Assembly: GCA_964544655.1 (NCBI GenBank)
Contig: CAZJCM010000012.1
Coordinates: 1-64,000, forward strand
Direction of reading: 5' to 3'
DNA length: 64,000 nucleotides
Origin: HyVt-443 sp964544655
Lineage (GTDB): Bacteria; Pseudomonadota; Gammaproteobacteria; Chromatiales; Chromatiaceae
Positions 51,143-59,924 of the stretch are shown here, piece by piece. The notes under the pieces were generated by a model. It worked only from the letters and a program-made list of their open reading frames with translations, was not told the DNA's origin and did no database searches. The translations under genes and the position numbers were made by a program. The stretch's first letter is position 1; each line of letters begins with the position of its first letter.

Positions 51143-52387
51143 TCAGGTGGCGGTCTGCCGCTCTTCCCATTTTGCCGCTTCATCGTCCCAGTCGTCCATG
51201 CGGACATAGGGGTTCATCCGCGGCTGGCTGATCATGTTGGGATCGACTTCGAGACCGATACCCTCCAGGAAGTTAGCCAGTCCGATGCGTTCGATCATCT
51301 CGCCGGTGCGCTCATGCTCCAGGGCGTTCTCGGCGAAGAAATCCAGGATCTCGGTAGCCAGATCGGCCAGCCATTCGTAGTCCTCGTCGGTTTCCAGCTT
51401 GTGGAAAGGCACGATCACGGTTCCCATCAGATCACCGATCTTGAGCGTGCGCTTGCCGCCACAGAGCAGGGTCACGCCTTTGTCGTCACCCGGGGAGAGG
51501 GCCTTGGTCATCACGTTGATGCAGTGCATGCAGCGCACGCAGTCTTTGTTGTTGACTTCCAGGGTATCGTCGTCGTTCAGCGCCAAGGCCTGGGTCGGGC
51601 AGCGGGTGATGACGTTGTCGATCACATACTTGCGGCCATGTTCGGCGACGAACTTCTGCACCTCTTGCTGATCCACCTTCATATCGTCACGCCAGGTGCC
51701 GATCGTCGCCAGGTCGGCCCGTTGCACGGCGTTCATACAGTCGTTGGGGCAGCCTGAGACCTTGTACTTGAACTTGTAGGGGAGGGCCGGGCGATGCATG
51801 TCGTCGAGGGCATTGTTCACCAGCATGCGCATGGTGCGGCCCTCATCGAAACAGGACTGCTCGCAACGTGCCGCGCCGACGCAGGACATACCGGTGCGCA
51901 CGGCCGGGCCGGCGCCGCCCAGGTCGAACCCCATCTCGTTGATGGCATCGAAGGCCGGCTGGACGTTGTCGGTGGTACAGCCCTGGAACATGATGTCGCC
52001 GGACTGGCCATGGAAGGCGATCAGGCCGGAGCCATACTTCTCCCAGATATCGCAGAATTTGCGGATGGTGTTGGTGTCGTAGTGCATACCGGGGGGCGGC
52101 ATTACGCGCAGGGTGTGGAATTCAGAGGCTGCGGGATATACGGGGTTGCCATCGTCGTCCTTCAGCTCGCTAAAGCGGGGAATGATGCCGCCACCATATC
52201 CAATGACGCCAACGGTGCCACCCTTCCAGTAGCCCTTGCGCGTCTCGTAAGAGGTCTCCAACTGACCCAGCAGGTCGACCATCATGTCGTTGTCATTGGC
52301 CAGGCGCTTGAGGCCGGTTACGAAGCTCGGCCAGGGGCCGCTCTCCAGTTGGTCCAGCATGGGGGTTTCATGCATCGATTTAGTCAT
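51143..52387 (-). CDS. dsrA: Dissimilatory sulfite reductase alpha subunit, solitary
   Basis: A 414-residue full-length DsrA, close in layout to the reverse-type DsrA of sulfur oxidisers (MLDQLESGPWPSF, then YETRKGYWKGGTVGVIGYGG). The sirohaem-[4Fe-4S] ligands are present as CVGAARC and CPNDC. The inserted ferredoxin domain has CPTQAL and CVRCMHC. In all known Dsr systems DsrA pairs with DsrB in an A2B2 enzyme, and dsrB follows dsrA. Here nothing encoding DsrB or other Dsr proteins lies within 10 kb on either side. GGAGAAG precedes the ATG at 52387; an upstream start adds nine residues. It may be an extra copy beside a full dsr operon elsewhere, or a relocated subunit. Confidence 0.95.
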   Translation of the reverse strand: MTKSMHETPMLDQLESGPWPSFVTGLKRLANDNDMMVDLLGQLETSYETRKGYWKGGTVGVIGYGGGIIPRFSELKDDDGNPVYPAASEFHTLRVMPPPGMHYDTNTIRKFCDIWEKYGSGLIAFHGQSGDIMFQGCTTDNVQPAFDAINEMGFDLGGAGPAVRTGMSCVGAARCEQSCFDEGRTMRMLVNNALDDMHRPALPYKFKYKVSGCPNDCMNAVQRADLATIGTWRDDMKVDQQEVQKFVAEHGRKYVIDNVITRCPTQALALNDDDTLEVNNKDCVRCMHCINVMTKALSPGDDKGVTLLCGGKRTLKIGDLMGTVIVPFHKLETDEDYEWLADLATEILDFFAENALEHERTGEMIERIGLANFLEGIGLEVDPNMISQPRMNPYVRMDDWDDEAAKWEERQTAT

Positions 52388-52779
52388 AGCGCTTCTCCAA
52401 CTCCTTAAACTCAACGGGGTGCCCCGGTTAACCGTGGGCGGACAAAAATCCGTTCTTTGTGTTATTGGTTGCGTTTGATTGGCACAGGGTTATAGATAGA
52501 TCGAGTCCAATTCTGAATTAATCATAGCCCATCTTATTTCATAGAAAAACACTAGGTATTTTGGGGGAAGCTGGTGCGGAATACGGCTGTATGCGGGGGA
52601 AGCGACGCGGCGTGGGCCAAGATCGCGGAAACGGGCTGACTTCAGCCGTTCGATGGGTGAGGTGTGAACGGTGCCACGTGATGCGTCATCGGTGCTCTAA
52701 ACCGTTTTGCTTCGTGACGGGGCACCGCCCCACACCTGCTCGTGGAGATACGGTAACCTGCCAGAAAGGAGGAGTGGAT
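52388..52779. other. Intergenic region between dsrA and hisG
   Basis: About 390 bases separating two leftward genes. The AT-rich part near 52480-52550 probably carries the dsrA promoter, though no strong match can be fixed. There is no gene, and no trace of dsrB or another dsr gene. Confidence 0.45.
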
Positions 52780-53652
52780 TCAGACCATCTTACGCAACTC
52801 GTACTCCAGGATACCCTCGGCGCCGGCCTGCTTCAGGCGGGGGATCAGGTCCCGTACCTGGCTGCTGTCCACCACGGTTTCCACCGCCAGCCATGCACGA
52901 TCGAACAGGTGATTGACGGTAGGGGCCTGCAGACTCGGCAGCATGGAAACGATCTCGGTCAGCTTATCTGTCGGTACGTTCATTTTCAGGGCGACTTTAC
53001 GACGTGCCTTCATGGCCGCCTGTAACAGAGTGGCGATCTGCTCGATCTTGTCCCGTTTCCAGGGGTCAGCCATGGCTGAGCGGTTGCTGATCAGGCGGGT
53101 TTCAGTATGGAGCAGGTCACAGACGATGCGCAGACCATGGGCGCGGATGGTACTGCCGGTCTCGGTGATCTCCACCACCGCATCCACCAGCCCTTCCACC
53201 ACTTTGGCCTCGGTGGCGCCCCAGGAGAATTCCACCTGGGCATCGATGCCCCTCTCCTCCAGATAACGCCGGGTAAAACCCACCAATTCGGTGGCGATGC
53301 GTTTTCCCTGCAGGTCTTCCGGTGACTGGATGGGTGAGTCCTGTGGCACTACGAGCACCCAGCGACAGGGCTGGTTCGAACTCTTCGAGTAGACCAGTTC
53401 GCATATCTCCACCACCTCGGCCTGGGTCTCCAGGATCCAGTCGTGGCCGGTCAATCCCAGATCCAGGGTTCCATTAGCCACATAGGGGGCCATCTCCTGG
53501 GATCGCACCAGGGCGCACTGGATGTCGTCGTCATCGACGGTGGGGAAGTAGTTGCGTGAACGGGGCGTGATGGTCCAGCCTGCCTGTTTGAACAGGGACA
53601 GGGTGGACGCCTCCAGGCTCCCTTTCGGGATTCCGAGTTTCAGTCGTTGCAT
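52780..53652 (-). CDS. hisG: ATP phosphoribosyltransferase, long form
   Basis: A 290-residue HisG catalysing the first step of histidine synthesis. The catalytic domain opens MQRLKLGIPKGSLE and has DLGLTGHDWI and the phosphoribosyl loop GATEAKVVEGLVDAVVEITETGSTIRAHGL. The C-terminal ACT-like regulatory domain (about 215-290) includes MLPSLQAPTVNHL, so it is the long form that needs no HisZ. No other his gene is adjacent. Confidence 0.95.
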   Translation of the reverse strand: MQRLKLGIPKGSLEASTLSLFKQAGWTITPRSRNYFPTVDDDDIQCALVRSQEMAPYVANGTLDLGLTGHDWILETQAEVVEICELVYSKSSNQPCRWVLVVPQDSPIQSPEDLQGKRIATELVGFTRRYLEERGIDAQVEFSWGATEAKVVEGLVDAVVEITETGSTIRAHGLRIVCDLLHTETRLISNRSAMADPWKRDKIEQIATLLQAAMKARRKVALKMNVPTDKLTEIVSMLPSLQAPTVNHLFDRAWLAVETVVDSSQVRDLIPRLKQAGAEGILEYELRKMV

Positions 53653-53720
53653 CGTAATCCTGTGATCGTCAGTTAAACGCCGTAACCTGAAGGCGGTCGC
53701 TCATGGTCACCGGCAAATTG

Positions 53721-53966
53721 TTACTGTTTGCTGTGGCGCAGGATCTCGTATATCCGGTCCTTCATCAAGGCCCGTTTCTTTTTCATCTCTTCGATATGGA
53801 AATCTGACGTGGGTAGCGCCTGCTCCTCCAGGTTGCGGATCTGCTTGTCCAGTTCATCGTGGTCATCCATCAGTTGGGAGAATTCCGCATCGTTTTCATG
53901 TAGCTCCTTGATCGTCTCCTCCAGATTGGGGAACTCATGAAGGACGTCGTGTATTTCGCCAAGCAT
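53721..53966 (-). CDS. DUF465 (YdcH-like) small coiled-coil protein
   Basis: An 81-residue protein of the DUF465/YdcH family: two antiparallel charged helices, with HELHEND-like KELHENDAEFSQLMDDHDEL and LKKKRALMKDRIYEIL-like EMKKKRALMKDRIYEIL. The function is unknown. The frame runs further upstream, but the ATG at 53966 with AGGACCAG before it fits the family length; 53996 is possible. Confidence 0.88.
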   Translation of the reverse strand: MLGEIHDVLHEFPNLEETIKELHENDAEFSQLMDDHDELDKQIRNLEEQALPTSDFHIEEMKKKRALMKDRIYEILRHSKQ

Positions 53967-54139
53967 AGCTCTGGTCCTATTGATAGAAGGGGGCATGTTA
54001 TATTCCGCCTGGGCCGATTCGAAGCCTGTTCGCCGGCGGAATGCCCATTCATTATAGATAGGCTTGTAAAGCCGAGACCTTGATGCAAAGCAACTGAGTG
54101 TTGGTTTCAATATACGGTCAGGCAGAATTTCCCCATGGA

Positions 54140-54844
54140 TCATGGCGTGCGGGCAACGGCCCATATCTCCACGCGCCTGGCTCCTGCCTGTTTCAGCAAC
54201 CGCGTCAGTTCGGCGGCGGTGGCCCCGGTGGTGACCACATCGTCCAGCACGGCCAGGTGTGTTCCCTGCAGGGGGCGCACGAGACTGAATGCATTGCGTA
54301 CGTTCAGCCCTCTTGCCCGTTGGCTGAGGTCGGCCTGGGAGGCCGTCTTTTTGCAGCGGGTGAGCAGATGTGGCTGGAATGGTATAGCGAAGCGCCGGGC
54401 CAGGGGGCGGGCCAGCTCCAGGGCTTGGTTGAAACCTCTTTGACGCAGACGTGAACGGTGCAGGGGGACGGGCAGGATCAGCTCGGGTGGCGTTGATAGC
54501 CGGGTTTCGAGAAAGTCGCCGAATAACCGGGCCAGAAGCCTGCCGTTGGGGAATTGGTCACGAAACTTGAAGCCTGTGACCAGGTTGTCGATGGGAGACT
54601 GGTAGATGAAGGGGGAGAGACATCGGTCGAAGAGTGGCCGGTTGCTGGAGCATGCCCCGCAGATGCTTCCGCTGCTGCTGGATGGCAGGGGCAGAGCGCA
54701 GCGCCGACAGCAGTGGTGGTTGTAGGGCAACTCCTCCCGGCATGGGGTGCAGATGTCCATTTCCGGCCCGCCGGGAGTGCCGCAGATCAGGCAGACCGAT
54801 GGGTACAGGAGATGTCGCGTTCTTTCCATCCAGTGGCTGGCCAT
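54140..54844 (-). CDS. comF: ComF family phosphoribosyltransferase-like protein
   Basis: A 234-residue protein. The N-terminal zinc-finger region has four Cys pairs (CLIC, CTPC, CCRRC, CGAC; about 18-65). The phosphoribosyltransferase fold carries VPLHRSRLRQRGFNQ and PRPP loop VLDDVVTTGATA. ComF/GntX proteins aid DNA uptake or use of DNA as a nutrient. It is divergent from the bio operon, a common arrangement in gammaproteobacteria. Confidence 0.93.
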   Translation of the reverse strand: MASHWMERTRHLLYPSVCLICGTPGGPEMDICTPCREELPYNHHCCRRCALPLPSSSSGSICGACSSNRPLFDRCLSPFIYQSPIDNLVTGFKFRDQFPNGRLLARLFGDFLETRLSTPPELILPVPLHRSRLRQRGFNQALELARPLARRFAIPFQPHLLTRCKKTASQADLSQRARGLNVRNAFSLVRPLQGTHLAVLDDVVTTGATAAELTRLLKQAGARRVEIWAVARTP

Positions 54845-54961
54845 GGGGTTCCGTCCCGGTAGCGGCAGATGTTGTGACGGTATTGTAATGTGTCGAGGAT
54901 CGCTGTGCGACAGCCTTGCCTGCTGTCGTTACGTGATATGAATTGTATAATATTGATCCAC

Positions 54962-54995
54962 TAGTCAACCAAAGTCATGATAATTGGTTGACAGT
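54962..54995 (+). promoter_or_regulatory. BirA operator of the biotin operon
   Basis: TAGTCAACC (54962-54970), 15 bases, then GGTTGACAG (54986-54994). This is the inverted-repeat layout and spacing of the BirA box (TTGTmAACC-N15-GGTTkACAA). It should bind biotinyl-AMP-loaded BirA and repress bioB when biotin is plentiful. Confidence 0.85.
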
Positions 54996-55015
54996 GGTGA
55001 TTATGTCATTACTAT
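54988..55015 (+). promoter_or_regulatory. Sigma-70 promoter of bioB
   Basis: TTGACA (54988-54993), a 16-base spacer and TACTAT (55010-55015). The -35 box lies inside the right half of the BirA operator, so bound BirA would block polymerase. The start would be near 55022, about 180 bases before bioB. Confidence 0.7.
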
Positions 55016-55202
55016 TGCGGCTTTCATGCCGCAGCGTCGTTCCTGCTGTAACCACTGATCCGCCATGCAGACCCAGCGCAGGCCGCTGATGCTGTTGGCG
55101 ATGCCCGTGGTTACAGCTGAAATGGTTGACCCCGCATCGCGGCCATCGGCTTTGCCTCACCGGCACACGGGGCGGGCAGCAACGGGAGAAAATGTCACCA
55201 TC

Positions 55203-56210
55203 ATGAGCGATTTGAATCCGAGACACGACTGGAGCCTGGAAGAGATCGAGGCCCTGTTCGATCTGCCCTTCAATGACCTGCTGTATCGGGCACAGACCAT
55301 ACATCGGCACTATTTCGATCCCAACCGGATCCAGGTCAGTACCCTGCTCAGCATCAAGACTGGGGCATGTTCCGAGGACTGTGGCTACTGCTCCCAGAGC
55401 GCCAAGTATCAGACCGAGCTGGAACCGGAGAAGCTGTTGCCGGTGGAAGAGGTGGTGAAGGCGGCCGAGTCGGCGCGGGACAAGGGGGCCACCCGCTTCT
55501 GTATGGGGGCCGCCTGGCGCAATCCTACGGACAAGAATCTGGAGCGGGTGATCGAGATGATCCAGGCGGTACATGACCTGGGCATGGAGACCTGCGTTAC
55601 CCTGGGCATGCTGTCTGCGGATCAGGCCAGGCGCCTGCGCGAGGCGGGCCTGGACTACTACAACCATAACCTGGACACCTCGCCCGAGTTCTATGGCAAT
55701 GTGATCACCACCCGCACCTTCGAGGATCGCCTGGATACCCTGGCCCATGTGCGTGAACAAGGTATCAATGTCTGCAGCGGCGGCATATTGGGCATGGGCG
55801 AGTCACGCCGTGACCGGGCCTCCATGTTGCGGGAACTATCGAATCTGCCGCGGCATCCCGAGTCGGTGCCGATCAACCTGCTGGTGCAGGTGGAGGGGAC
55901 GCCCCTGTTTGGTACCGATGCCCTGGATCCGTTCGAGTTCATTCGCACCATCGCGGTGGCGCGTATCCTGATGCCGGCCTCCTATGTGCGGCTCTCAGCC
56001 GGGCGCAGTGAGATGAACGATGAGATGCAGGCCCTCTGCTTCATGGCCGGCGCCAACTCCATGTTCTATGGTGAACGGCTGCTGACCACGGACAACCCGG
56101 AAGCAGACCAGGATCGCCAGCTGTTCGACCGACTGGGCCTCTCTTTCGAGGAAAGCACCGAATTGCAGGCCACTGCGGCCAGTTGCGGACAGCGGCAGGC
56201 GAACCTGTAA
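55203..56210 (+). CDS. bioB: Biotin synthase
   Basis: A 335-residue radical SAM enzyme inserting sulfur into dethiobiotin. The radical SAM cluster is CSEDCGYC (about 57-64). Family segments KFCMGAAWRNP-like RFCMGAAWRNP and CSGGILGMGE are present. An upstream in-frame ATG at 55065 adds 46 residues overlapping the leader; ATG 55203 matches family length. First gene of bioBFHCD, under BirA control. Confidence 0.97.
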   Translation: MSDLNPRHDWSLEEIEALFDLPFNDLLYRAQTIHRHYFDPNRIQVSTLLSIKTGACSEDCGYCSQSAKYQTELEPEKLLPVEEVVKAAESARDKGATRFCMGAAWRNPTDKNLERVIEMIQAVHDLGMETCVTLGMLSADQARRLREAGLDYYNHNLDTSPEFYGNVITTRTFEDRLDTLAHVREQGINVCSGGILGMGESRRDRASMLRELSNLPRHPESVPINLLVQVEGTPLFGTDALDPFEFIRTIAVARILMPASYVRLSAGRSEMNDEMQALCFMAGANSMFYGERLLTTDNPEADQDRQLFDRLGLSFEESTELQATAASCGQRQANL

Positions 56211-56262
56211 TCACCCCGACCGCTGTTTCCAGGCGGGCACGTCGGAACCGAGATTCAATTCC

Positions 56263-57426
56263 ATGCAGCCACTGCAACCCAGACTGAAACGCCTGCGGCA
56301 GGCCCGCCTCTATCGCAGCCGCCGGCTGGTCAGCGGGACCACCGGCCCGCTGCAGCAGGTGGATGGCCGCCCCATGCTGCTATTCTGCAGTAATGACTAT
56401 CTGGGACTGGCGGGCCACCCGCAGGTGGTCGAGGCGTTGCAGCGTGGCGCGGCGGCAGCGGGGGCCGGCAGTGGTTCCGCCCACCTGGTTAGTGGCCACA
56501 ACCGCTCTCATCATGCCTTGGAAGAGGAGTTGGCGGCCTTTACCGGACGGCCGCGGGCATTACTCTTCTCCACCGGCTATATGGCCAACCTGGGGGTGAT
56601 GGGGGCGCTGCTGGGCAAGGGGGATACGGTGCACCAGGACCGGCTGAATCACGCCTCGCTGATCGATGGCGGACTGCTTTCCGGCGCCCGGTTCCGGCGC
56701 TTTCCCCACCGCGACCTGTCGCTGCTGGAGAGGCGTCTGCGACAGTCAGGGTCGGGTGAGGCGCTGGTGGCCACCGATGGCGTGTTCAGCATGGATGGCG
56801 ACCTGGCCGATCTGCCGGCCCTGGCCGACCTGTGCCGGCGCGAAGGTGCCTGGCTGATGGTGGATGACGCCCATGGCCTGGGCGTGCTGGGAGAGAAGGG
56901 CGGCGGCAGCCTGGAACGGTTTGGGCTTGGCCTGGAGGATGTGCCGATCCTGATGGGCACCTTGGGCAAGGCCTTCGGTTCGTTCGGTGCCTTCGTTGCC
57001 GGCAGCGAGGCGCTGATCGAGACCTTGATCCAGAGCGCCCGCAGCTATATCTTCACCACCGCCTTGCCGCCGGCCGTCGCCGAGGCCAGCCGGGCCAGCC
57101 TGAGGCTGGTACGGTCTGAAGGGTGGCGGCGTCAACGATTACAGCAGCTGATCGGCAGCTTTCGGGTCGAGGCGACTCGTCTGGGGCTGCCGTTGATGGC
57201 CTCGGATACGCCCATCCAGCCGCTCCTTGCCGGCAGTCCGGAGCGGGCCCTGGCCTGGAGCCGGCAACTGGAGCAGGCGGGTATCCTGGTGACGGCGATT
57301 CGCCCACCCACCGTGCCTGAAGGCAGTGCCCGGTTACGTATCACCCTCTCCGCGGCACATACGGATGCCCAGCTGGAGCAGTTGCTCGATGCCCTCTCCC
57401 GGCTGCCGCTGGAGGGCTCCGTATGA
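56263..57426 (+). CDS. bioF: 8-amino-7-oxononanoate synthase
   Basis: A 387-residue PLP enzyme condensing pimeloyl-ACP with alanine. PLP Lys in GTLGKAFGSFG (about 236), with FCSNDYLGLAGHP at the start, GAGSGSAHLVSGHN and DDAHGLGVLG. Second gene of the biotin operon. It overlaps bioH by four bases. Confidence 0.96.
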   Translation: MQPLQPRLKRLRQARLYRSRRLVSGTTGPLQQVDGRPMLLFCSNDYLGLAGHPQVVEALQRGAAAAGAGSGSAHLVSGHNRSHHALEEELAAFTGRPRALLFSTGYMANLGVMGALLGKGDTVHQDRLNHASLIDGGLLSGARFRRFPHRDLSLLERRLRQSGSGEALVATDGVFSMDGDLADLPALADLCRREGAWLMVDDAHGLGVLGEKGGGSLERFGLGLEDVPILMGTLGKAFGSFGAFVAGSEALIETLIQSARSYIFTTALPPAVAEASRASLRLVRSEGWRRQRLQQLIGSFRVEATRLGLPLMASDTPIQPLLAGSPERALAWSRQLEQAGILVTAIRPPTVPEGSARLRITLSAAHTDAQLEQLLDALSRLPLEGSV

Positions 57427-58202
57427 AACTGTGGCGCCGAACCCTGGGCAATGGCCCGGATCTGGTGTTACTGCACGGCTGGGGCATGAACAGCGGAGTC
57501 TGGTCGCCCCTGCTGGATGAGCTGTCGCGGCGCTACCGCCTGACCTTGCTGGAGTTGCCCGGCCATGGGGGCAGCACCTACGATCCAGTCCATGCCGATC
57601 TGCAGGCGTGGGCCGCGGCCTGCCTGCAGGCGGCGCCGGAACGGGCCCATTGGTTGGGGTGGTCTCTTGGTGGGCAGGTGGCGCTACAGGCGGCCCTGGA
57701 GCAACCGGATCGAATCGACCGGCTGCTGCTGGTGGCGACTACGCCCCGCTTCGTCCAGGGTGAAGACTGGCCCCATGCCATGGACCCGGAGACATTGCGC
57801 CAGTTCGGCCGCACCCTGCAACGCAACCACCGGCAGACCCTGGCCCGGTTCCTCTCTCTGCAGGTGCAGGGGGATGAGTCCGCCCGGGAGACCCTGCGCC
57901 AGTTGCGGTTGGAGGTTGGCCGGCGGCCGGAGGCCGATCCCCAAGCCCTGGAGCATGGCCTGGATCTGCTCACCTATACCGATATGCGGGGCCGGCTGGC
58001 GGCGTTGAGCAGGCCCAGTCTGTGGCTGCTGGGGGAGCGGGATACCTTGGTGCCCAAGGCGGTGGTGGACGACCTGGAAGCGATGGCCATTCCCCAAGCC
58101 CGTTTTCAGCGCATTCAGGGTAGCGCCCACGCGCCGTTTCTCTCCCATCCTGGGCAGAGCCTGGAACTGTTACAGCGTTTTCTGGAGCAGCCGGATGTCT
58201 GA
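57423..58202 (+). CDS. bioH: Pimeloyl-ACP methyl ester esterase
   Basis: A 259-residue alpha/beta-hydrolase freeing pimeloyl-ACP from its methyl ester. HGWGMNSGVW near the start, nucleophile GWSLGGQ (about 78-84), acid in LGERDTLVP and His in SAHAPFLSHP. It overlaps bioF and bioC, so the operon is tightly coupled. Confidence 0.94.
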   Translation: MKLWRRTLGNGPDLVLLHGWGMNSGVWSPLLDELSRRYRLTLLELPGHGGSTYDPVHADLQAWAAACLQAAPERAHWLGWSLGGQVALQAALEQPDRIDRLLLVATTPRFVQGEDWPHAMDPETLRQFGRTLQRNHRQTLARFLSLQVQGDESARETLRQLRLEVGRRPEADPQALEHGLDLLTYTDMRGRLAALSRPSLWLLGERDTLVPKAVVDDLEAMAIPQARFQRIQGSAHAPFLSHPGQSLELLQRFLEQPDV

Positions 58203-59058
58203 TACACCGGCCATCGACAAGCGCCAGGTGCGCCGCGCGTTCTCCCGCGCCGCACCCCGTTATGACGAGGTGGCGGTGCTGCAGCGGGAGATCGGCCAGC
58301 GCATGCTGGACCGGCTGGAGGTGGTGCGGCTGCAACCGCAACGGGTGCTGGATCTGGGGGCCGGTACCGGCCTGGCCACCGAGGGGTTGATGAAACGCTA
58401 TCCCAGGGCGCAGGTAGTGGCATTGGACTTTGCCCTGCCCATGCTACAGCAGGTGCGGCGTCGTGGTCGCCTGTTGCGCCGGCCCCGCTGTGTCTGTGGC
58501 GACCTCGAACAGCTGCCCATTGCCGGCAACAGTGTGGATCTGATCTATTCCAATGCCGCCCTGCAATGGAGTAATGATCTGGAGTCCACGTTCCGGGAGT
58601 TTCTGCGGGTACTGCGGCCAGGCGGGTTGCTGATGTTCACCACCTTCGGCCCGGATACCCTCAAGGAGCTGCGCCTGGCCTGGTCTGAAGTGGATGGCTA
58701 CAGCCATGTCAGCAGTTTTCCGGATATGCACGACGTAGGTGATGCCCTGGTCCGGGCCCGCTTCGCCGATCCGGTGATGGATGTGGACCGGATGACCCTC
58801 ACCTATGGCGACGTCAGTGACCTGATGCAGGACCTGAAGGTACTGGGTGCGCACAATGTCACCGCCGCCCGGCCACGAGGGCTGACCGGGCGGGGACGTC
58901 TGCAGGCGATGCGCGCCGCCTACGAGCCGTTTCGTCGGGATGGCCGGCTGCCGGCCAGTTATGAAGTGGTGTATGGACACGCCTGGGCACCGTTGTCCCA
59001 GCAGGAAGCGGGGGTGGTCACCCTGTCCGTGGAGCAGACAGGCCGGCGCAGGCCTTGA
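58195..59058 (+). CDS. bioC: Malonyl-ACP O-methyltransferase
   Basis: A 287-residue SAM methyltransferase that starts pimelate synthesis. RRAFSRAAPRYDEVAVLQ at the N-terminus is a BioC signature. SAM motif LDLGAGTGLATE (about 49), then SNAALQWSNDL and PGGLLMFTTFGPDTLKELR. It overlaps bioH by eight bases. Confidence 0.95.
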   Translation: MSDTPAIDKRQVRRAFSRAAPRYDEVAVLQREIGQRMLDRLEVVRLQPQRVLDLGAGTGLATEGLMKRYPRAQVVALDFALPMLQQVRRRGRLLRRPRCVCGDLEQLPIAGNSVDLIYSNAALQWSNDLESTFREFLRVLRPGGLLMFTTFGPDTLKELRLAWSEVDGYSHVSSFPDMHDVGDALVRARFADPVMDVDRMTLTYGDVSDLMQDLKVLGAHNVTAARPRGLTGRGRLQAMRAAYEPFRRDGRLPASYEVVYGHAWAPLSQQEAGVVTLSVEQTGRRRP

Positions 59059-59125
59059 GTTGATGGCGACCCCGCGCTCTTCACTGCACCCACGTTCTCC
59101 AACAGTACGGGCATGAGGATCTATC

Positions 59126-59812
59126 ATGACGACAACCAGCTATTTCATCACCGGCACGGACACGGGTTGTGGCAAGACCGAAGTCACCCTGGGATTGATG
59201 GCCCTGTATCAGTCCCGGGGAGAGCGGGTGCTGGGGATGAAGCCGGTGGCCTCGGGTGCCGAGCCCACGGCGGATGGACTGCGCAACGAGGATGCCCTAA
59301 AGATCCAGGAGCAGGGATCGGTCAGATTGCCGTATGAGCAGATCAACCCCTATGCCTTCGCTCCTCCCATCGCCCCCCATCTGGCCGCCCGCCAGGCCGG
59401 CGTCACGATCCAGGTCGAAGCGATACGGCACCGCTGCCAGGCCCTCTCGACCCGTGCCGATCGCCTGCTGGTCGAAGGGGTGGGTGGCTGGCAGGTGCCC
59501 CTCAACGAAATGGATAGCGTGGCCGATCTGGCTCATGCCCTGGGTCTCCCGGTGATCCTGGTGGTGGGGATGCGCCTGGGTTGTATCAATCATGCGTTGT
59601 TGAGCGCACAATCGATCGTCGACCGCGGCTGTGAGTTGGCCGGCTGGGTGGCCAACATGCTGGAACCGGAGATGCTGGAAGCGGAGGCCAATATCGATGC
59701 CCTGCGCCGGCGCATCCCCGCCCCGCTGCTGGCCCGGATCCCGTTTATGCCTACCCCCCGGCTGGAGACCATTATCCAGGCGCTTTCTCAGGCACCGGAA
59801 TTGGTGCCATAA
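59126..59812 (+). CDS. bioD: Dethiobiotin synthetase
   Basis: A 228-residue ATP-dependent carboxylase making dethiobiotin. P-loop GTDTGCGKTE (about 9-18), KPVASGAEPT, and VEGVGGWQVPLNE. It is separated from bioC by 67 bases, so still likely the same operon. bioA is absent from the window. Confidence 0.95.
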   Translation: MTTTSYFITGTDTGCGKTEVTLGLMALYQSRGERVLGMKPVASGAEPTADGLRNEDALKIQEQGSVRLPYEQINPYAFAPPIAPHLAARQAGVTIQVEAIRHRCQALSTRADRLLVEGVGGWQVPLNEMDSVADLAHALGLPVILVVGMRLGCINHALLSAQSIVDRGCELAGWVANMLEPEMLEAEANIDALRRRIPAPLLARIPFMPTPRLETIIQALSQAPELVP

Positions 59813-59924
59813 TCAGTAGAAACGACGGCTGCGCTAACTGTTCAACCTGTTCAACGGCCTGGGCCGAAACGTTCCCGGGTGCAACATTGGGCCTGAGAGG
59901 GGATCAACGTGCTGGGTCATTGGG

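Noticed and set aside
52388..52779. Search for a dsrB remnant next to dsrA
   Set aside because: Neither strand shows Dsr-like Cys motifs; the region is plain intergenic sequence.
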